From Lineus longissimus (lineage: Eukaryota; Nemertea; Pilidiophora; Heteronemertea; Lineidae), in the NCBI RefSeq assembly GCF_910592395.1, contig NC_088326.1, positions 7,757,001 through 7,821,000 of the forward strand: 64,000 nt of DNA, in the 5' to 3' direction. A program made the translations under genes and the position numbers. The notes under the pieces are model-generated. The model had not been told where the DNA came from. It did no database searches and worked only from the letters and a program-made list of their open reading frames with translations. Below, piece by piece: positions 1 to 12,059 of the stretch (its first letter is position 1; each line of letters starts with the position of its first letter).

Positions 1-260
1 TAGCAGCCTAATCGATACAGTCCGGAGACCGGTGGTCGGATCCTGTTCATACTTTTTCGTCCGGAATATTCGATGTACTGATCTCTAGACGCCCTCGCTC
101 GATGTTCACCCTACGGCGTCTGTAGATAAGACCTCGCTTTCGATTCGTGCCCTTGGACTCAGTGGGTGTAATGCAACCTATACACCCGGGGTCTACTTGA
201 TTAGCATTCAAAATGGCTGCATCACTAGTCCCTGGATACTTGTGTTCGTCATATCACTCG
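1..260. repeat. Dispersed repeat, copy 1
   Basis: This stretch is a diverged copy of 31855-32060. Both share, in order, a cggagatcagtgg-type stretch, a tcgtccgaatatt stretch, a ctctcgatgtgcaccct stretch and a gtctgcggagtatacctc stretch. No protein is visible. It is an unclassified interspersed repeat cut by the window edge. Confidence 0.6.
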
Positions 261-985
261 TCACCGCCAGAATCTGTGGGTGACGTAGCATGTTTGACCT
301 ATGACCCGTCTATTTGGGCACTACGTGTCAGCACTGTTTCATCATGACCAAAACCGTTTGTAGCCGACCTAATAATTGTAAAATTGAGCAATTATCCCAG
401 GGTGAATAAAGATAAAGAAGCCTTATACTTAGATATAAAAATAAATTATCAAAAGGGATTTTGAAATAATGTTCTCACAGTGCTCGCGCGATTGGCATTC
501 GTAATACGTGCTACTTCGGTTCATATATTTTCCGTGTCCATGAAGTTCTATTATGCCGTCAATTGATTTGTGATCGTATTAGGGTAAATGATTATGTAGA
601 ATGATAATGCCACCCTTTTCGCTGATTCAATATGCCATGATTATACGAAGTGTCAAATCATTATTAACATCTCATTTGCTTGTCAAATGTTATTCGTTGG
701 CCAATCAAATATGTTTTAGCTCAAGATGATACCAGGGGTAGCGCAAGTGACCATAGGAGCGCGCAATGACCCCTGGGTAAACGAGGTTGGCTGTAATGGG
801 TATATTCAACTTCATTGCGCATGAACGGAACTATTTATATCGACGTCGTTTCGTCCCTGCTTGAAATGGCTGCCAATGCAATCTGAATGGGGTGAAATAC
901 CAAATACACGAAACTTTTTGTGGGTTTTTTATTCCAAAAATGCCAAAAATGTTGTCATATTGTATCTCAAGTCTTTGGCTGAAAA
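261..985. other. No gene seen; AT-rich spacer
   Basis: I see no coding region, terminal repeats or RNA gene here. The sequence lies upstream of the first visible coding exon of the transporter and could be intergenic or part of a 5' intron. Confidence 0.5.
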
Positions 986-990
986 ACATA

Positions 991-1643
991 ATTGAATGCG
1001 GTTTTCAGCAGAGAATGGTATATCTAGTTGGTCATGTATCTGTTGTATTTGAACCCAGCTAATCCTGTCTCGTCATCATGTTACAGGCAATTTTAAAAAT
1101 GTCCAAAATGTAACTTTTTTATTACATTTTATTTTCGTTCTTTTTCACAATGTATGGGTGAACTATTTTGCAACAAAGTTGTTTTGCTTTCATTACTAGA
1201 AATTCCTGCTAAATTCTTTCATTTTGACGATTTGTTTTAGCTCGCTACAGGTGATTGTTTTTTTCAGACAGCTGGTGACCGTTGAGAACACCCATCATAG
1301 TCAGCAATGGCCAACTCAGCTCATACATGAAGGATTGCGGGTCTTTATCAACGGTTATGGAAGAGATTTAAAAAATAGCATAAAAATCCTTAGCAATAAT
1401 GTTCATTTGTCATGACTATCGAACACCTTCTATGGAATTGCAAGTGTCAAAAAATGATGGTCATAAAGCACAGTTCATGGGCTCGTGTGAATTTTGGAAA
1501 AGGCATACGAAATAAAAAAAGTGATTTTGGGCCCTTTTTGTAATGTTTGTTACATAATGAAGGGATGGAATTAGGGGCATCCAAATACAACAGATATATG
1601 ACCAACTAAATATACCCTTCTCTGCTGAAAACCGCATTCGAAT
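991..1643. repeat. Foldback pair with ~67 bp arms
   Basis: The arm at about 991-1058 (key stretch gaatgcggttttcagcagag) returns as its reverse complement at about 1574-1643, with only a few changes. The loop is about 515 bp. This fits a non-autonomous terminal-inverted-repeat element, but I could not fix its ends or a target duplication. Confidence 0.65.
1065..1365 (+). repeat. Dispersed repeat, partner of 62655-62945
   Basis: The order of shared stretches (cctgt-tcatgttacaggcaa, ttctttttcacaatgtatgg, gtgaactat, cattttgacgat, gacagctggt, gggtctt) is the same here and at 62655-62945, in the same orientation. It lies inside the foldback element at 991-1643, so it is probably the body of that element. 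Confidence 0.6.
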
Positions 1644-1869
1644 ATCTTATTTTATCTCTGCGTTATTAAAAAAAAACGCTGGACATTTACTTTCTGGTAG
1701 GACTGTACACATATACAGGGGAGACCGATTACGACAGACATCATTCGGACACTGTCTTTCTGGCCCACAGCTAGAGTACATAGCACTGCCATGAGTGAAG
1801 CTATGTCACGACTGATATTAAAAACAATTGTCCCAGATCGAAAACAGAAACGGGTGTACAGTGTATCTC

Positions 1870-2020
1870 ATATCAATCTCAACACATATGATCGACTTGT
1901 GATATCTCCTTGAATACAAGACCGATTTTTAAGCGCAGGGTTGTCACAAATATTGTTGTCCATATGAACATTGTGAAACGCGTTGTTATCTTCATTACGT
2001 AATCGACCATTAAAAAAACA
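1870..2020. repeat. Dispersed repeat copy (family also at 2825-2975 and 42245-42400)
   Basis: It shares the stretches ggttgtcacaaat, gttgttgtcca and tatcttcattacgtaatcg with 42245-42400 in the same orientation, and with 2825-2975 inverted. No protein was recognised. Confidence 0.5.
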
Positions 2021-2192
2021 TTCATAAAAAGTTTTTTTATTTCGGGAAAAATACCACAAGAAATCATTTTGTGCTCTGCAGAATAATCTACATGCAATAG
2101 ATACTATTTCTATTATAGATACTCCCATCACCTCCACGACATGCACTGCACCATGGTAGGGCTCTATGTAAACAAGCCAAGACTAGTTATAA

Positions 2193-2677
2193 TAGGGAGT
2201 TTCCGCATCGCTTACGATTACGATTACGATTACGATTTCAAAGTCGTAATCGTAATACTCTCAAAACCGGCATGAACCAGAAATTTTGTTTCCGCATTCA
2301 CATTAACGACTTGGTGTACTGTATAGTTTAGGCCCTTTACTCTGCTCTCATGCTCTGGGTGCACTTTTCTCGGCGCTAAAACATGATCAAAATCGCCGTT
2401 GATCACATTAAATGCGGTTCCTATGTTTGACAGATATGTTCTAAAGTATTATTCAATGAAAAGTTCACCTTGAATTTGATATGTAGCGTGGAAAATAGGC
2501 TTTTCGCTAATCCATGTAATCGTTTTTCGACTTACGAAGATCAGCCGGAATCCTCGTAAGAACGAGACGAAACTACCATCGACGATTTCGCTGGGGATGT
2601 CGTAGCACCAAAAATCGATGACGTCAAACACAAATCGTAATCGTAATCGTAATCGTAAGCGATGCGGAAACTCGCTA
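2193..2677. mobile_element. MITE with hexanucleotide-tract terminal inverted repeats
   Basis: Both ends read TAG-G/C-GAGTTTCCGCATCGC followed by a tract of ATTACG hexamers. The left arm is about 2193-2240 and the right arm, reverse complemented, about 2633-2677. A second short run of the hexamer at 2242-2260 faces the left tract, so the left arm can also form a local hairpin. There is no internal coding region. The short stretch aatagggagtttt-cgca recurs at 8468. The target duplication is unclear. Confidence 0.75.
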
Positions 2678-2824
2678 ATATGCGATTCTATGCGATAATA
2701 AGCGATAATACCCTTTTAGCTTTTAGCGATTCTCTTTGGCTATACTACAATACAATACCATTAGTTTTTTGGTGTTTTTTTTTCAAGAAATAAAAAACTT
2801 TTTGTGGGGCCTTTGTAAATTTAT

Positions 2825-2975
2825 GATTACATAATAAAGGCAAAGATGCACTTAATTGTGATCATGATGATCATACAGACAACAACATTTGTGACAACCT
2901 TGTGCACACCGCCTCAAAACGGGGAGGCCTAGATACATAATATGTCGTGGGTGTTGATATTAATATGAGCTAGAC
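2825..2975 (-). repeat. Dispersed repeat copy, inverted
   Basis: This is the reverse-complement copy of the family seen at 42245-42400. Shared stretches are caacaacatttgtgacaac, cttgtgca and the end tgttgatattaatatgagct. Confidence 0.6.
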
Positions 2976-3362
2976 TGTACGTCCTATTTAATCTTTTTCA
3001 ATCACCCATATTCGTAGAGTTATTTATCTACATAGATAAACATCAAAACTGACCTACTCAATGATGTGATTGTTTGCATGTCTCATCTCCTGCATCCTTG
3101 AAACGCATGTAGAACCGTTTTGTACAAGTCAGCCTACAGGTAAAGTGAAAGGTAGGGAATCATAACATGCACCAGTGATAAAGACATCAGTTTACCTTTA
3201 CATCACAACAGAAACCAAGACTTTGTGTGCGTGCGTTCGTGTGTGCGTGCGCGTGCAAAAAATGTTTGCTGAGATTTTCAAGGCTTCAGACCAATAAGCC
3301 GTTTTGGCTGTAATTGCATCCAATCCTCTCCCCCCTCTTGATTAATCCTGCGTGCGTGTGTG

Positions 3363-5490
3363 TGTGTGCGTGTAAGGAGCCGGTCAAAGGTCGAATTGTG
3401 CAATCTCGGACATTGAGTTTTAGGATGCATATAGCCGGCCAAAGGGGCTAAGGAACCATCCCATGGATTGTGATTGTAGCAAAAACTACCCAGGGCGATT
3501 GTTCTGAAACTCGCATAGATGACACCATGGTCCAAAACATAATTACCTACAGTAAAACAATGAATTAAAATTGACCTAATCAATTTCTTTGGGAGCTTTG
3601 CCCCGCTTTGGGGGAACAAGTGGTAATCATAGAATCGATTGAGGGAAACAAATCATTTAACTTCATTTGAGTTCATTCATAAACCTCACTGCTTGAACCC
3701 CTCAGAAGAAGTGGTTGAGCCCATGATCAAGGTAATCTTGTCAATAGCACTCATAACAAGGGATAAACAACTGACAATTGGCTTATGTCATGATTGACTT
3801 GGCTGAATAAATCGAGGACAGAATTGTCAGGCAAATTGCCAAATCATATACTTGATCCACTCGCCAATACGATCCCAAGCCCGACATTACCCGATTAGTA
3901 CCACCGCCTACCCCTGGATGGGTAGAGTCTAAACAGTCGCACACTAGTAGGCCTTTCGCAGCTGTTAAAGGGGTGGGATATCTATTCAAGAGTTAACAAC
4001 GTAATCGTCATGAATAGTCATGACTCTGCAGCGGAACTTTTCATATTACAATTAAAGACCAATTGGAAGAAACGAAGACAAGATATATCCCACCCCTTTT
4101 ATGGCTGCGAAAGGCCTACTATTATGTCCGGTTGTTTAGGCTCGACCCATCGAGGCGGGAGTACAAAACGGATATTGTCGGGCTAGGGATCTTATTGGTG
4201 AGTGGATCCAGTATGCTTTGAGGACATTTTTGGGCTCTTTCCCAATGGAAATGTTAAAAATATTATTATCACTATCTTAAGGAGTTTGTCATGACAATAC
4301 TAGTGGAATGTTAAAAATGCAAAGCTCCCTCTATTTAACATTCGTTTTTGAGTTTAAAGCAAGACAAAATAAATTATTTAGGTCAATTTCAATTCATTGT
4401 TGTACCATAATTAATATTTTGAGCCATGGTGTCATCCATGCGAGTTTCAGAAAATGTCGGCCTGATAGTTTTTGCTACAATCCAAAGGATGGTTCCCTAA
4501 GGACCCATGTTCACATTTCGTAACCACTGCCATCTATTGATCCCAATTTCTGAACATATGTACCCCTAGATGATAATAACTTATAGACCAACTTTCGACC
4601 TTATATCATTCCTGGTTTGGCCACCTGGGGACGCTATTCAAACACATAAAAAGTGTGATAACTCGCTTAATATTGGTCGCAACTTGCTGAAATAGTTATG
4701 GCAAGTACTTAGGTAATAGCAACTCATAGATCAACTTCTACCTTAAATCAGGCCCAGTTTTGCCACTAGGGGGCGTTATATAAAAACATAAAAAGTGTAA
4801 TTTCTCACCGATAGATGGTCGGATAGGTTTCATATTACTGTGGGCCTGGGATGTGGGAGTTTGGTAGGCATGCCGTACAGATCCTGTTGAACGAGACGCC
4901 TGCTGGGCTTGAATTTCTACGACATGATGGAGTAGGATGGGAGAGGTCGCCTTTTGATTTTGGGTTCGATCCAACATGAAAGATGGCTGCCAGGGGAGGG
5001 GGCATACTGTATTAACATCTCTGACTGTAACTGAAGAACGAGTTGCCCCAATGGCTGGCGTTTTCTGTGACATGATGGGGTGGGGTGGAAAAGGTGACCT
5101 ACTGATTTATGCCCGATTCAATATCAAATATGACTGCCAGGCGGCTATCTTGGATTTTACATTCTGGACTGTAACAGGAGAACGAGTTTTCTGTAGCATG
5201 TTGATTGATGGGCAGGGGTTGGAGAGGTGCCTGACTGATTTTGGGCCCGAACCAAAATCCAATACTGTTTGGACTCTACCAATCGAGGCGGTGCTACAAA
5301 TCGGGTAATGTCGGGCTTGGGATCGTATTGGCGAGTGGATCCAGTATATGATTTGGCAATTTTGCCTGACAATTCTGTCCTCGATTTATTTAGCCAAGTC
5401 AATCATGACATAAGCCAATTGTCAGTTGTTTATCCCTTGTTATGAGAGATTGCACAATTCGACCTTTGACCAGCTCCTTACACGCACACA
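3363..5490. repeat. Compound inverted repeat, ~190 bp main arms
   Basis: The segment at about 3750-3938 is the reverse complement of about 5264-5447 (gacaattggcttatgtcatg against catgacataagccaattgtc). The outer segment 3363-3410 matches 5448-5490 inverted, and 3415-3600 matches about 4370-4505 inverted. A third copy of part of the arm lies at 4130-4220. The loop at 4560-5260 holds units that each contain a 'tgggcccgaaccaaaatcc'-type stretch, also seen at 46010-47050. All open frames here are repeat sequence, not genes. Confidence 0.7.
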
Positions 5491-5559
5491 GACAATGCAG
5501 CTCAGTGGTACAAGAATTATCTGAATCAGTAGACTGGTGTCTGATCTACGGTATACGGT

Positions 5560-6530
5560 AAAAAAGGTACAGGAAAAAAAGGTACAGGAAAATAAGGTAC
5601 GGAAATAAAGGTACAGGGAAATAAAAGTACAGGAAATAAAAGTACTGGAAAAAAGGTACAGGAAAAAAAGGTACACAAAATGGCAAAAATAGGTACAAAA
5701 GGTACACAATTTTTAAAAAGAATATTATTCTCTTCAACTGGTTCAGACTCGGCCTATGTCTTAATCTTTTCTTGCCAATTTTTCTTCTTCTGTGACTAAG
5801 GTGGTGCCTTAAAATAATTTAATACATTGCGGACAATTTTGTTACGGAATGAATTTGAGGAAAATTCATGGAAGAAGTTGCCCAACAGGGGAGCTGACGT
5901 TTTTTTTGGTAATAACTACATTCATGTTATTTTAAATTTCAAAATTATCGAGTCGTATTCTTGTTAGGGAGGATCCAGGATCTTGGGAAGGGGGGGGGGG
6001 GCGCACCAAGCATCCTACCTGGCATTTCACATTAAGATTCTCGCCAATTTCCCTAAATAGCTTGTGTTTGGTCATGAATCTAATAATTTGCCTGTTAAGA
6101 CCTATTGGCCAGGCACGTAGCTAATTTATCATTTAGCATTTAGCATGTATCAGTTAACCCTTTTGCAGAGGGAATTGTCCTAGAATCTTTACAATCATCA
6201 TGATCTTGATAGCCGTGTTTTCACTATTGAAAACCATAACGGTATACTGGAAATTTGATATACCTATTTCTAAGGCCTATGCAATGCCTACGCAACAAAT
6301 AAAGTTAAAGTTATGAATAGAAAAAAAGAGAATTCAAATGATATTTTTTTTAAATGTGTACCTTTTTTACCTATTTATGCCATTTTGTGTACCTATTTTT
6401 CCAGTACCTTTTTATCCAGTACCTTTATATCCGGTACTTTTATATCCTGTACCTTTATTTCCTGTACCTTTATTTCCGTACCTTTTTTTCCTGTACCTTT
6501 TTTCCTGTACCTTTATTACCTAGACTCCTG
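5560..6530. mobile_element. Foldback element with minisatellite arms (GGTACAGGAAA type)
   Basis: The left arm (about 5560-5740) is a run of ~14-16 bp units reading ggtacaggaaataaa. The right arm (about 6310-6525) is the same run reverse complemented. Outside the repeat units both arms share tgtgtacc-aaaatggc and the AT-rich stretch next to it, so they are one inverted pair rather than two unrelated microsatellites. The interior (5741-6309) is unique and non-coding and includes a poly-G run near 5991. A relative lies at 51045-52310. Confidence 0.7.
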
Positions 6531-6639
6531 ATCTACAGCTGCCGAGAGAAAGGCTATATTTCTGTTGTTTTTAATGTGAAAAGTTTTTTTGAACTAATCT
6601 TTTTTTGATAACAGTGAATTTTGGAGAGCGGTAAAAAAG

Positions 6640-8935
6640 TCGAAGGTTCAGACAAAGTCCTTCCGAACTACATGGATGATAAAAGGGCAGGGAAGCTAGT
6701 TGTGAACTGTTTGGTAATCTATTTAAGAGGTTATATAATTCCGTTTTATACGATGTTAATGAAGTGAATGATTTGAAAGGAGATATCAATGTTGACATTG
6801 CTAGACACTGTACTATCGATGGAAAGTGCAGTGAAAATTATAGTATATCAGTGCAGGAAGTTGAGAGTGGGGAACCGCGGTTAAAACGAGGAAAAAATGA
6901 AAGTAATCCGAAGTTAGCGTCTAATCGTTTTATAAATGGAGGGCATAGGTTAAATGTGTACATCTCTCTTTTTCTAAGCTCTTTGATGAGTCATGGGTAA
7001 TGTACGGGTGGCTTTGCTCAATCTAGGGTATTACCTATTCCTAAAATCAACAGAAAGTTGCTAAATGCATTGGATAACTATCGTGGAATCTCCTTAAGCA
7101 GCATTATTGGTAAAGTTATGGAGAATATTATCCTAAACAAGTACAAAAACGTATGCAAAACGTCTGATGCCCAGTTTGGTTTCAAGCATGGTATCTCCAC
7201 GGCGTCGTGTAGAACGGAAGTTAACGAAGTTATGAACTATTCAATGCCGCTAAAAGTAAGCTGTTGGTGTTCGGCCTTCAGAATGTTGGGCTTATTAGGG
7301 TATTTTTCAGTGGTAATGTTTTAACACCCAACAAAAGTGAGCTACACTTGGGAATTTCGTTTGGGCCGGATTCCGGCCGGGTTCGGATACGGTCTAGTAT
7401 CAATGACCTGTACGCTAGGAGCAATCTTCTTCTTTGTCAGTTTTATCATGCCAGCACTGATGTCAAGTATGCACTGTTCAAGACTTATTGTATGTCACTT
7501 TACGGATGCCAAATTAATGGTAAATGGGAGTGGCTCGCCTCTCAGCAATAGTTTAAATTACATCAGTAGGGTTGCCAATAAGTCCAAATTTGAGCTAGTT
7601 AAAGCTGGCATCAGCATTGGACTTTTAAATGACGCTGAAAATGACGGCAATGTAAATTGGTGCTCAAATTAGAGAGTTAATTTCCATGCGGGATTATGGA
7701 CACCCCTTATTATCCAAGGACGAGATTTCGGATATGATAGAATTTCTTTGCGTTTCATAGCTGTACCCTGGATTCATGTGATTTTTATTTTTTCCCAGCG
7801 GAGAAGACACAAAATGTAACAATTGTCAGTTGAATTGTAAATTTTTGCACCATGTAATCTAAGCACTGCACTGTCATCAAGTGTATCTGATTTTGTAATC
7901 TTATACGAATAAACATATATACATATATATATATTACAACAGTTATAACAGTGCGGTGTATTGTGTAATGCTTGACGCCAGTCACGCTTTTGATTGCGTC
8001 CATTTCATTAAACTATTTGTCTATTGATAAAGAAAGGGTTGTGTCCATTAGCGGCAAGGTTTGCAGCAAATCTTTATAACCTAGAGCGTGTTAAAGTTCA
8101 GTGGAGAGAGCACATATCGTTTGAGTTTTTGGTTACATGTACTAATGGCGTCAAACAGGGAGGGGTTTTATCTCCAATTCTTTTTGGAATATACCTTGAT
8201 GACTTTCGGACGGTTTAAAAAAAGCTGCCATGTAGGCACTTTTTTGCGGCTCTTTCGCCTATGCCGATGATATAATCCTGCTGTCTCTAACCTTATTTGG
8301 GTTAAAGGCAATGCTTAAAATTACAAGTAAATTTTCTATCGAATCATGCATATCTTTCAAGGCGTCAAAAAGCAGGTTCTTGTTGTTTGGATCGCAGGAT
8401 CCATCACGGGAAATTTTATTTGAGGGGACAAGGGTTGGCATTTCTACCAGGAAAGATCATCTTGGGATAATAGGGAGTTTTCGCAAATTCCTCGAAACGC
8501 CAACGCGAACGCCTATCGCATTGTTTGACCTCCTGATAACGAAGTCGAACAATGGAGTAGGCGTTCACGTGGATGTTTCCTTATTAATATTTCCGAACGT
8601 GCATCGTCGGAGAGTGTTGATCATGATTAATGATTTTTTGAAAGGGCTAATATGCTAGGTTTATTTCGGGAATGAATATGTCTAAGAATGTGTATGTTAG
8701 ATTATGTTTCACCAGTCCTCATTGGGTAGAAGTTTCAGTTGGCTTTTTACAAATATTGCTGAGAGAGGGATCACATACCAAATACTGAGGACATGCTTAG
8801 AGAAATTAACATGGTAAATAATAGACATAGACAAAACACGATTGCTGAACAGATTAGTGAACTTTTGAGGATGCGAGACTTTGGGAATGGAACGTCTAAT
8901 TACGGGGAATTAACTGAAATTATAAATGTCTAATG
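6640..8935 (+). mobile_element. Decayed non-LTR retrotransposon (CR1/L2-like group), rearranged
   Basis: Several frames encode pieces of a LINE reverse transcriptase. At 7022-7245 the entry part of the RT domain reads RVLPIPKI and, 14 codons later, NYRGISLSSI, then AQFGFKHGIST. At 7257-7550 the post-catalytic part appears (SKLLVFG, LHLGISFG, YALFKTYCMSLYGCQI). The missing centre comes only later, at about 7945-8300: a motif A piece MLDASHAFDCV, then NGVKQGGVLSPILFGIYLDD and a broken ADD region. A C-terminal tail is at 8794-8934. So the copy carries an internal deletion plus a displaced segment. Frameshifts and stops are many; it is inactive. The clade assignment is by overall look only. Confidence 0.75.
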
Positions 8936-8939
8936 TGCG

Positions 8940-10460
8940 TCCAATTGATGAACATGTGCCATGATCAAGTTTATTATTTAGGCCTCTAGGCCTGTATCTA
9001 AATACAGTATTTCACGTTGCGCCACGCACACAATTTTTGTAACGCACCAGTTTAGTAAATCTGTAGAATCTGTTGTACGATATAAGCAAAAAACATATTC
9101 CTGCCTCCTTGCGGTACACTGGTTCTATGAAGCAGACGACATGATATCGAATTCGCTACCGACACATTTTCTCTTTTTAGCTACGCTGGCTTCCAGCGGA
9201 GCTTATGGTTTGTACTGGAGCTGGCCGAAAGTAGTTCCAGCAAAATAGTTGCATTTTCATCCGTATTTGCTGTAGCTGGGCCAGAAAATGTGCCAGGATA
9301 CATATATTTTGAACTCTTGTTTCGATAGGATTATAGCTATTCACAGCAGAAAGACTAAACGCCACGTAATTGGCAGTAATTGGCAGTTATAAGCTGGAAA
9401 TTGTCGTCTGGTCAAAAGCCGCAAAACGGCCTCGATCCTACCTCTGTAATGTACTGAACGCGCTACACACAAGTCATTGCCCTAATGCATTGCAGCCGAG
9501 GCTGATTAAGTGATGGCCGTTTTGCGAATGTATACAGAGTGTGTACGTTCACTTCAAAACATAGTTCCAATCTAAATTGTTCATAATGAGCAGTTAGAAA
9601 GTGGTATTTCCCTATATTTTGATTCTCAATGTGACCATGTCGTTTTGTGGGGTTATTTTGTCTAATTCTTATTAATATTGCTGATAAAAGACACGTAGAG
9701 AAACCCAGATTCATGCGCTCAGTTCATCTACGTTCGGTAGACCGTAGACGTTTTGACAGAAAATCCAGGGTGAGTTTTCTCTGTATTTTCTCTTGATGTG
9801 CTAGGTACAATTGGCCCTGACAACTGTTATTTGAAAAGTCTTAGTATTATAGAATGACTCCCGTAGCTTGTTTACAAAGGAAGTGTGACCGTTTTTGGCT
9901 TTCTGTCTCGTTAAATTTGCTCAGTCATTGAGTCGAAGTCGAAGATCAAAACACACATAAACGCCATAGTACATTTTATTCACAAAACGGTGTTGCAAAA
10001 AAATTCTTCCCAATCATCAGAATGAAATAATCGTAATACTTCACAATTGTCTACTACACATAAATAAACCAACTACAGGAGAATGATTTTGAAATCCAGA
10101 CAAAACTTTGTTATAAGAATAGCCTCTTTGTATTTATAAAAATCATCGACGTAATCAAAACAAAAAACCCGAACGCTAGATGAACAAACATGGCGGACCG
10201 CTTCACAATAAGTTGACGTTTTCTCATGTTTCTTGTCGAAATAACAATGATATCGTACACCTTTGATATTCACACTGGTCAGAGTACACAAATATTAGCG
10301 ATGAAGTAGTCTGCTGGAATTGCGAGGTATTTTTAACAAACAATAAAACTGCCATTCTCAGTCTATGCTGATACGGAAAACCGTGAGGAGCTGCATGAAC
10401 TGGGCCTACATTATTTACCATACATTACAGTTACATACCCGATACCGGTACATGAACGCA
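8940..10460. other. No gene seen
   Basis: No convincing coding region is visible. A segment at 10330-10430 resembles the reverse complement of 11270-11370 (cctcacggttttccgtatca against ctcacggttttcgcgtatca), so the MITE at 10468-11099 sits between two inverted copies of something unrecognised. Confidence 0.45.
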
Positions 10461-10467
10461 ATACACT

Positions 10468-11099
10468 AGGGCCGTTTAGACGACATGAAAAAAACCACAT
10501 GCGATCCGATTGAATCCGAATGCGGTTTAAATTTTTCTCGTCTAAATGCAAAATGATCCGGATCAATGTCCGGATCCGGATTCAAATTAAAAGAAAACCA
10601 TCGATCGAGGTAGTTTTAATCTGGATGCATCCAGATCAAGAGCGTCGTCTAAACCCAAATGGATACCCAATCCGGATTCATTCTACCTGGCGCATGCGCA
10701 CTAACGTGTGTGTTGGTACTTGAAACGTTTTGCGTTGCATGAGAATTGTGTTTTTGGCGCGGAGAGTGAGATTGTGAGTTGAAGTGTTTTTTTCACAGAC
10801 TAATTTGCGATTTGTTCGATCAAGCTATGGCTAAGGGAGATCGGTATACGGATAGCGATGTGTTCGATCCCGCGAAATTTTCCGCGAAGAAATGCGGTGC
10901 AAGTACCAAACCTTTTTTTTACACCTCCACAACCTACAGGTATTGGAGAGTACCAAAGCTATAGAAATGCGTCAAGATGAGCCCGGATTGCGCTGATCGT
11001 CTAAATGCGCGCAATTTTCGAGACCTGAATGTGGTTTAATCGGATCGCATCCGGATCCGATCCGAATGTGGTTTTTTCGCCTGCCGTCTAAATGGCCCT
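10468..11099. mobile_element. MITE with GGGCCRTTTAGACG terminal inverted repeats
   Basis: The left end reads AGGGCCGTTTAGACG and the right end, reverse complemented, AGGGCCATTTAGACG. Behind them both arms hold aaaaaaccaca and then clusters of GGATCCGGAT/ATCCGATT sub-repeats. The sequence ACT stands directly outside both ends (10465-10467 and 11100-11102), which fits a 3 bp target duplication. The 632 bp interior has no transposase; a short open frame starting near 10779 is probably chance. I cannot name the superfamily. Confidence 0.75.
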
Positions 11100-11780
11100 A
11101 CTGCAACATATGTGCAGGGAAGTAAAGTATGCATTGCAAGCCATGCGTCCAAACTCTACCAAAGTGAACGTTAGTAAATAAGGGTCAACTTTTTCAAATT
11201 TTAACATTATTTTATCCCCCCCCCCACCAGTTCACTAGTTTTTCACAAATGTTTTGATCTTTTTTTGTACAGTTATGTTTTGCCTTACCACCAACATGAA
11301 CAGCAAGCCATACAGGGTTGTATGTCCTCTCACGGTTTTCGCGTATCAGCACAGACTACTCATTGTTTTTGTAACATAATCGGGAATGTTAATAATAAAT
11401 ATCTTATTTTGATGGTGTTTTTTTACAAAGTGCTATTTTTCTCATGTTTACAGGATGATGCAGTCTATAATATACGAGTCATTCCGGTGGTTTCCACTGG
11501 CAAAGCGGTGTTGCTGTGCATGCTGTGGAACTGGTGAAACGAAACCAATCAACCAGTCAGCCATGAGATTAACAGGATCGAAAAGAAGACGCTGTATCTT
11601 AGCTGATTTGTCGTTCACGTTTTGGTCTTGTTTTACTGTATTATACAAGTTGATTGAATAAAGATGCCTTGAAATTGAATAGGCATCTCTGAATGTTTAT
11701 TTATCATAATATTAAAAATTAAAGCTTGCCTATTAAACCTAAAATCTTGAACAAGCAACCTTTAACCCTTATACTAGTGT
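11100..11780. other. No supported gene; possible fragments
   Basis: Short open stretches, such as one behind an AG at 11453-11455 ending near 11539, look mildly coding but cannot be tied to a family. A poly-C run is at 11217-11223. Confidence 0.3.
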
Positions 11781-11784
11781 CATG

Positions 11785-11846
11785 CTCGACCTTAGGTCGA
11801 GTTAAAATTCCTACCCCTTTACTGTTGCGCTCGACCCTGGGTCGAG
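11785..11846. repeat. Two near-identical 17 bp perfect hairpins
   Basis: Positions 11785-11801 and 11830-11846 each read CTCGACC, three bases, GGTCGAG. The three loop bases differ (TTA and CTG). The flanking bases also look alike, so the pair may be a short duplication. Confidence 0.7.
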
Positions 11847-12059
11847 AGAGAGGGTAATGCCTCAGAAAATAAATTATCCACGGCGCAATGGGAGTCCTTT
11901 ATGTTTAGTTTGTCTGCCTGTGTAAAGACGGCACTGCGTCTGATCATTTGATACCAGGAAACCAAATTGTTTCTACATGAAAATGTCCCGCAACTTGCAA
12001 CTGAAAGTCAAGCACCTTTTCAGAAGAGGTCAGGCAAGGGGTATGGTAAGAGACGTCAT

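Noticed and set aside
5440-5740. Long minus-strand frames rich in Phe, Tyr, Leu and Cys
   Set aside because: They are translations of the GGTACAGGAAA minisatellite in several frames at once; the mirrored frames at 6313-6608 arise from the inverted arm.
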